In this document: positions 33,501-37,025 of the stretch, piece after piece | Numbering within the stretch: position 1 is the stretch's first letter | Layout of the letters: each line of letters begins with the position of its first letter | NCBI GenBank assembly: GCA_900317165.1 | Contig: ONFU01000007.1 | Coordinates: forward strand, 1-37,025 | DNA: 37,025 bases | Origin: an uncultured Erysipelotrichaceae bacterium | GTDB taxonomy: Bacteria; Bacillota_I; Bacilli_A; RFN20; CAG-826 | Direction of reading: 5' to 3' | Notes under the pieces: model-generated | What the model was told of the DNA's origin: nothing | What the model saw: only the letters and a program-made list of their open reading frames with translations | Database searches by the model: none | Position numbers and translations under genes: made by a program

Positions 33501-33589
33501 TTGATATCGTTGTCTATGGCGGACTTACGATCCTTGCCTTCCTACTCATCAAAGGCGTGATTGTCCCAAAGGCAGGAAAGGGGGAATAA
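30539..33589 (+). CDS. Membrane-anchored GH3 glycosidase with reversed domain order (copy B)
   Basis: 1016 residues, a clear paralogue of the GH3 at 2164-5370 with the same reversed order. N-terminal membrane segment (about 11-32), alpha/beta domain (IVLLQNNGTLPLQK; candidate acid/base Glu in HAGENSD), fibronectin-III-like domain (GVTNKGKVAGKDVIGVYL), then the barrel part with HRSPYGGRNSGYQSEDP, KHFALND and GQIITDMTEN, with Asp894 as nucleophile. The Trp that usually follows the nucleophile is Met here. A C-terminal membrane segment (about 980-1005) ends in a short basic tail. AAGGAG is 10 bases before the ATG. The next gene starts 3 bases after its stop. Probably a surface beta-glucosidase or related exo-glycosidase; specificity likely differs from copy A. 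Confidence 0.88.
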   Translation: MGIFANNPKLKLVFSALGLIGVVGVGVGLGVGNHIAFDVYPNVISTHLAPNGDKESASADSARNMGNQLAREIEREGIVLLQNNGTLPLQKSVRKVNVFGHGSVDWYIMSSGSERVGTDGQTSYGINEALEHYGVAVNPELPEYYLSWHRAEGDANTIMANFDSFYQVREPSLQDLDAYKTVYNNAKQYSDTAFFVVSRHAGENSDCPHYQNKVEGQPKDESRTYLQISTEEEYCIRQLVKDFENVVIIINSTNAMQLDFLESIEGIDACISVGATGVQGALSIPEILWGDASPSGHLTDTYPYKHEYNITYYRGNAKHTHPYNNAPSNCTLMGTGGSAFYQTSCYVEYAEGIYVGYRWFETADHEGFWNKAPYNGYENVVQYPFGFGMSYTEFDWNLESVSLPEGSSIREDSKITVTVGVTNKGKVAGKDVIGVYLTAPYTPGGIEKSYVKLVAYAKTPELKPGQKANVEIEVDAKEFKSYDCYDANKNGFTGYELEKGDYQLKLQTDAHNLKQMDQNTIAYKVDADIKIENDEKSGNKVQNLFTRNAELNQVPYQDIAIDGSDVGQNVQYVHRNNFPALLTEVEPNKDWTNDLLRRADGITVNNSAWNRQMGDNWDNATKDWLGRDLDEKTLTTPTWGSTVTSHRLMEGGALTEIGAKLAADYNDPQWEEVLNQVPFNQANHILTMDTSYAAPGISAIGLRTDSDSAFQHAEGASQVGNGHMAPDTSCVGYPGSTVLAQTWNQVLAYMFGKSEGNDMGPAGKDALYSPACNIHRSPYGGRNSGYQSEDPYLSGRVVGNLIRGLGVYGKTSMVKHFALNDQDFNRMALYTWTTEQALREIYLRTFEEAIKYGDSTGVMTSFNRIGAIWSGGNEALVRGILRDEWGFKGQIITDMTENKTNMDIGFGLRAGGNINLGGGNTAAASLSTSSPARLQNRMREAIHQIAYSYSHALYKNLTYNESADPADAVIVFESKQSWQWWKPTLVAVDIVVYGGLTILAFLLIKGVIVPKAGKGE

Positions 33590-33592
33590 ACA

Positions 33593-35128
33593 ATGGCTAA
33601 TGTATTAGAATTCGTTAAGAAAAACCTAACCCGTGTAGTCGTTATCGGCGTTGCTTCCGCCTGCGTTCTCGCCGCTGGAATCGTCCTTATCGCCGATAGG
33701 GTCGCCTACGCGAATTACGAAGCCAATTACGAGAAGGAAGCCGAAGAGCTCCGCGCGACCTTCCCCGCCCTTCCAAAAAGCGTGATCATGGACGATAACT
33801 ACGTCACCTTCTCCGCCGATGGCTCGGAAGTGGCCTCGACCAAATCGCCCTATAAGAAATCCTTCATCTATTACGCCCGCGACGCCGTCATCGCCCCGCT
33901 TAACCAAAACGTGGCCGTCGAATACGAAAGGACCGACGATACCCTTCTTGGCGAATACATGACCGGGCTTGACCGCAAGGGCGGAGCCATCACCTTCACC
34001 TTCCGCACCCCACGTCATGGTTTGGCGGATATCGATATCTCCCTCAAGAGCAACTGGGTCGATGAAAACGGCGTTTACCATGAACTCCCCAATATCAGTG
34101 ATTTCATCAAGATCCAAAACAATGGTCTTGAGATCAAAACCGAAAACCTCAAACTCGAGGTCAAGGATTCCTGGAGCCATCTTATCCTTAAGGATGCCTT
34201 CTTGCTAAAGGGAGAGAACACCCTCACCTTCACCACCAGCGCCTATAACGATTTCGGCAACAAGGACAACATCCTCTACGTCATGCCGGATATCCGTAAC
34301 GTCGCTTTGATGACCGATGTCGATGTCTATACACCTGAATTCGTCTTCGATACCACGGACTTCAAGACCGATTACCGTCTAATCGAGATCCCTGATCTAT
34401 CAAAGATCAAGGTCATCAAGAAGATCGGCGATCCCGAAGTCTCCTATGCCGAAGAGGAAATCGATGCCTCCAAGTTAGCCTCCTCAATCGATTATGACGC
34501 TGGCAAAGTCATCATCAAATGCTCTCCGAAAGTCACCAAGGAGCTCGCCGTCACCTTCGATAAGTCTCCTGAAAAGAACACCATCAATGGCGAAGTCGAT
34601 GGCAAACAAGTCACCATCGTCGTCACTAGCAAGGATAGCGCTCAGGTCACCGTCGGTGGAGCCACTACGGCCGTCAGGATTGCCCTTGAAGGCAAAAAAG
34701 GCTTAGCCAACATCCGCTTCCTTGATGAGGTTCCTGACCTTCCAAAAGTGGTTGGATTATCTTATCAAAACGAGAACGTCATCCTCGTCCTCAATAAGTA
34801 CTACACCTCGACTCAGAAAGCCAACACGAACACCAACGGCGGCACCTCCCAAACCGGGAACACCTACTTCGTCATGACCGCGGAAGCCGATGGGGCTTAC
34901 CTCACCGCTTTCTGGAACTGGACTTATAGCGGTGATAAAGTCGCTTGCTTGAAGTGCGAATATACCTTCACCGAAAGCAACATGAACATCACCCTTACCT
35001 CCGCTTTGACCACTAACGGCGTTGAGCAATGGAACTATGTGAACAACAAATCGTTCACCGTCAGTGAAATCTCCGCCGGTGACGTTCCAGATCATCTCAC
35101 CTCTTTAGCGGACTTCATCATCTATTAA
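33593..35128 (+). CDS. Membrane-anchored protein with carbohydrate-binding-like domain
   Basis: 511 residues. One N-terminal membrane anchor (about 13-32) and an external remainder. Residues of about 60-245 read as a beta-sandwich: IDISLKSNW, then DAFLLKGENTLTFTTSAYNDF and NILYVMPDIRNVAL, which recalls the last strands of CBM6/35-like modules. The second half is beta-rich with repeated Val/Ile/Thr strands and was not recognised. No catalytic motif is visible. GGGGGAAT lies just before the ATG and the gene starts 3 bases after GH3-B, so translation is probably coupled. It may hold substrate for, or form a complex with, GH3-B at the membrane surface; this is inference. Confidence 0.75.
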   Translation: MANVLEFVKKNLTRVVVIGVASACVLAAGIVLIADRVAYANYEANYEKEAEELRATFPALPKSVIMDDNYVTFSADGSEVASTKSPYKKSFIYYARDAVIAPLNQNVAVEYERTDDTLLGEYMTGLDRKGGAITFTFRTPRHGLADIDISLKSNWVDENGVYHELPNISDFIKIQNNGLEIKTENLKLEVKDSWSHLILKDAFLLKGENTLTFTTSAYNDFGNKDNILYVMPDIRNVALMTDVDVYTPEFVFDTTDFKTDYRLIEIPDLSKIKVIKKIGDPEVSYAEEEIDASKLASSIDYDAGKVIIKCSPKVTKELAVTFDKSPEKNTINGEVDGKQVTIVVTSKDSAQVTVGGATTAVRIALEGKKGLANIRFLDEVPDLPKVVGLSYQNENVILVLNKYYTSTQKANTNTNGGTSQTGNTYFVMTAEADGAYLTAFWNWTYSGDKVACLKCEYTFTESNMNITLTSALTTNGVEQWNYVNNKSFTVSEISAGDVPDHLTSLADFIIY

Positions 35129-35146
35129 TCCCTTAAAGGATTCCAT

Positions 35147-35173
35147 AGGACTGCTTAACGGCAGTCCTTTTCT
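35147..35173 (+). terminator. Terminator of the GH3-B operon
   Basis: AGGACTGC (35147-35154) and GCAGTCCT (35161-35168) form a perfect 8-bp stem with a 6-base loop, followed by TTTCT. Confidence 0.75.
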
Positions 35174-35180
35174 ATTAGAA

Positions 35181-35211
35181 AAAGCCCGAGGATTCGAAGT
35201 CCTCGGGCTTT
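35181..35211 (-). terminator. Terminator of the tyrosine phosphatase gene
   Basis: AAAGCCCGAGGA (35181-35192) and TCCTCGGGCTTT (35200-35211) are a perfect 12-bp stem with a 7-base loop. On the minus strand a T5 run follows. It lies 14 bases after the phosphatase stop. Confidence 0.85.
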
Positions 35212-35225
35212 GAATAAGGAATCGA

Positions 35226-37025
35226 TTAAGCGTAAATCAATCTGACTTCTTCAGTGAAGAGGAGACGGTATTCGGTGTTGTTATGATCAAGCTCGATCTC
35301 AACGTTCTTGTCCGCGTCGATATCGAAGGTGCAGAAACCGTAATACTGTCCGGAAGTCGTTAGGCCCATGCTCTTATAGCCTTGGTTAGCAAGACTCAAT
35401 GCCTGAGCGGTTCCATTGACCTTGATAATGTATTTGCTTGGATCGAATTTGTTGGAATCGCTGACATGGTTGCTGTTGGAGCACTTGAGATTGAACTGCA
35501 AGGTAACACGTCCTGCTTTCGCGGGGAAATCCCATTTGAAGACGGAATTCTTGCCAAGTTTTCCGATAGACATATCAGGTGAGGTCCCTAGATTCGCAGA
35601 GGAATAATCATTGAAGGCGATGGCCATGTATTTGGCCCCGCAATCGCAGAGATAGGTGGTGACGCTCTTACCGGCTTTGTTGGTCTGCGGGCTTTCCGGT
35701 TTGTAATCATGGGTATGGTCACCGCCTTGTTCGCCTCCGCCTTGGCTTCCGCCTCCGCCGATATCAGGGGCGGTGGAAGCGTCATAGATACAGATAGCAG
35801 CGATATTCATCTTGTTGGAGGTCCCGCCAATCTTGATGGTGTGGTTTCCAGCGGCGATATCGGTGCTTCCCAAAATGACCGGGAAATAATTCATACGTCC
35901 ACTGCAATTGCCCATGCCGGCATCGGCGTAGGTAACGTCGCGGATCGCTAGTCCGTTCGAATCGAGGGAGCAGGTAATCGCATCGCCGATCTTTTTGGAT
36001 GAGGAATGCTCGGTATTGCCTAAATAGGCCACGATTTGACCTTTGAACGCGGTTTTGGCGTTAAAGGAATAGCTAACGGATTTGGAGGAGCTATCGAGGA
36101 CGAAATATTTGTCTGGATGGTCCCTTGTTGAGGTATCCGTGGTAACGGAGACGCCATTCCCGGTTAACTTATCGCCTAAGGCCACGATTTGACCCGCGTC
36201 ATTCCCGGTGACTTTGTTTCCTTCGGTCAAATTATTGATGACTGTATCAAGCGTTTCGGAAGGAACACCAATTGAAAGGAGGATGTTATAGACCTTGTTC
36301 TTGAAGGTGGCCCCAGAGAAATTCTTGATGTCGTTGATGTATTTTTGGATGTTATCTTGTCCTGCTTTCGCGCCGATATAACGTTTCTCCTGGATCTTGC
36401 CGAAATTGGAGAAGAGGTAATCCTGGTAGATCTCGTTTAATGGAACCCCAAGAAGGCCCGCGAGAAGGATCGCGCATAGACCAGTCCTATCCGTCCCTAT
36501 ACGGCAATGGAAATAGACAGGGTAATTGGAGGAATCGCTAAGGAGCTTGAAGAAATTCTTCACGTTTTCCGCGTTACGGGAGAAATGGTGCGTGGAATTC
36601 GCGCCGCTTGAATCGTAATCCATCTTCAAGTCGACGACGTTGGTGCCAGTAAGCTTTAGGTTATAGCTCGTGCCATCGGCGACGTTGACCTCGGTCTTGA
36701 CTTTTAGATGCTCAAGCATCTCCTTCTTTCCGGCGTCGGTGATCACGGTGCTGTAATCGTATTTGTAACCGCTGGTCCTATAGACGAGGCCTTGTTTGAT
36801 TCTTCCGCCATCTTCGGTGAGCCTTCCTCCGATATCGCGGCAATTGGTCATGCCACCAATCGTGAGGTTACGGGGGCAAGAGGAATCGACCGTGAAGGTT
36901 TTGATCTCGGTCTCATCGCTGCCCCCTCCATTAAGGTTAGCCTTAATCTTGAAATAGTTCGTGCCTAGATATGGATTGCTTAAGGATGCTGTTTTGTTTG
37001 AACCGACGTTAACGGTATAGCCGTC
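35226..37025 (-). CDS. Modular secreted tyrosine-phosphatase-like protein, N-terminus cut off by window edge
   Basis: The frame is open from the right edge to the TAA at 35226 (599 residues seen; start missing). Visible order: the end of a fibronectin-III-like domain (about 1-48), then an IphP/Y_phosphatase3-type phosphatase that begins PRNLTIGGMTNCRDIGG and has the loop HCRIGTDRTG (catalytic Cys at codon 36504-36506). Then come a beta-sandwich (about 275-415), a Gly/Gln linker (GGGSQGGGEQGG), a short Cys-pair stretch (TTYLCDCGAKY) and a last carbohydrate-binding-like domain. The proximal FN3 and binding modules imply export, although the signal lies outside the window. The phosphatase would remove phosphate from an extracellular substrate, perhaps host-derived or a phosphorylated glycan; this is speculation. 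Confidence 0.82.
   Translation of the reverse strand, partial: DGYTVNVGSNKTASLSNPYLGTNYFKIKANLNGGGSDETEIKTFTVDSSCPRNLTIGGMTNCRDIGGRLTEDGGRIKQGLVYRTSGYKYDYSTVITDAGKKEMLEHLKVKTEVNVADGTSYNLKLTGTNVVDLKMDYDSSGANSTHHFSRNAENVKNFFKLLSDSSNYPVYFHCRIGTDRTGLCAILLAGLLGVPLNEIYQDYLFSNFGKIQEKRYIGAKAGQDNIQKYINDIKNFSGATFKNKVYNILLSIGVPSETLDTVINNLTEGNKVTGNDAGQIVALGDKLTGNGVSVTTDTSTRDHPDKYFVLDSSSKSVSYSFNAKTAFKGQIVAYLGNTEHSSSKKIGDAITCSLDSNGLAIRDVTYADAGMGNCSGRMNYFPVILGSTDIAAGNHTIKIGGTSNKMNIAAICIYDASTAPDIGGGGSQGGGEQGGDHTHDYKPESPQTNKAGKSVTTYLCDCGAKYMAIAFNDYSSANLGTSPDMSIGKLGKNSVFKWDFPAKAGRVTLQFNLKCSNSNHVSDSNKFDPSKYIIKVNGTAQALSLANQGYKSMGLTTSGQYYGFCTFDIDADKNVEIELDHNNTEYRLLFTEEVRLIYA

Noticed and set aside
1..37025. CRISPR arrays, insertion sequences, rRNA genes, prophage or toxin-antitoxin pairs
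   Set aside because: No spaced repeat array, transposase or integrase, rRNA segment or toxin-antitoxin pair was seen on either strand.

Overview
The window reads as a chromosomal segment of an uncultured, probably gut-associated Bacillota (Bacilli / Mollicutes-like lineage); this placement is an inference. Support: Gram-positive-style lipoproteins with Ser/Thr-rich linkers, AAGGAGG ribosome binding sites, a CcpA/LacI-type cre box, an AmiE-like OppD, RuvX and a PLD-type cardiolipin synthase. TGA is used as a stop and Trp is TGG, so the code is the standard bacterial one. Gene density is high, with short intergenic gaps.

Layout. 1-5370 (minus strand): a truncated Ser-rich lipoprotein, a GH5 exo-glucanase-like lipoprotein, and a large GH3 glycosidase with reversed domain order and a membrane segment at each end. 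5371-7250: an intergenic-rich zone with 21-bp spaced direct repeats, a cre-like box, a 50-residue small gene with its own promoter and terminator, tRNA-Leu(UAG), a decayed RhuM-like gene, a partial gene duplication, a possible hairpin RNA and a small hypothetical gene. 7320-12792: a GT-C-type membrane glycosyltransferase, cardiolipin synthase plus a small membrane protein, a type-B carboxylesterase and RuvX. 12827-22261 (minus): a complete family-5 peptide-type ABC transporter, in transcription order binding lipoprotein, OppB, OppC, OppD, OppF. OppC, OppD and OppF carry unusual insertions and the binding protein is very long. 22387-26233: a small membrane protein, a GNAT acetyltransferase, a possible PII-like protein with a CPA2 antiporter, a nitroreductase and a hotdog thioesterase. 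26315-30310: a lipase-like lipoprotein divergent from an XRE-type DNA-binding domain fused to a polytopic membrane protein. 30539-35128 (plus): a second reversed-order GH3 with two membrane anchors, coupled to a membrane-anchored carbohydrate-binding-like protein. 35226-37025 (minus): a truncated modular secreted tyrosine phosphatase.

How the genes work together (inference). The GH5 and the two GH3 proteins look like a cell-surface beta-glucan degradation set. The glycosidases are tethered to the outer face of the membrane, and the cre-controlled Opp-type importer could take up peptides or short oligosaccharides. The most unusual items are the enlarged Opp transporter, the doubly anchored reversed-order GH3 pair, the membrane-bound XRE regulator facing a lipase lipoprotein, and the regulatory and small-gene region between 5371 and 5901.
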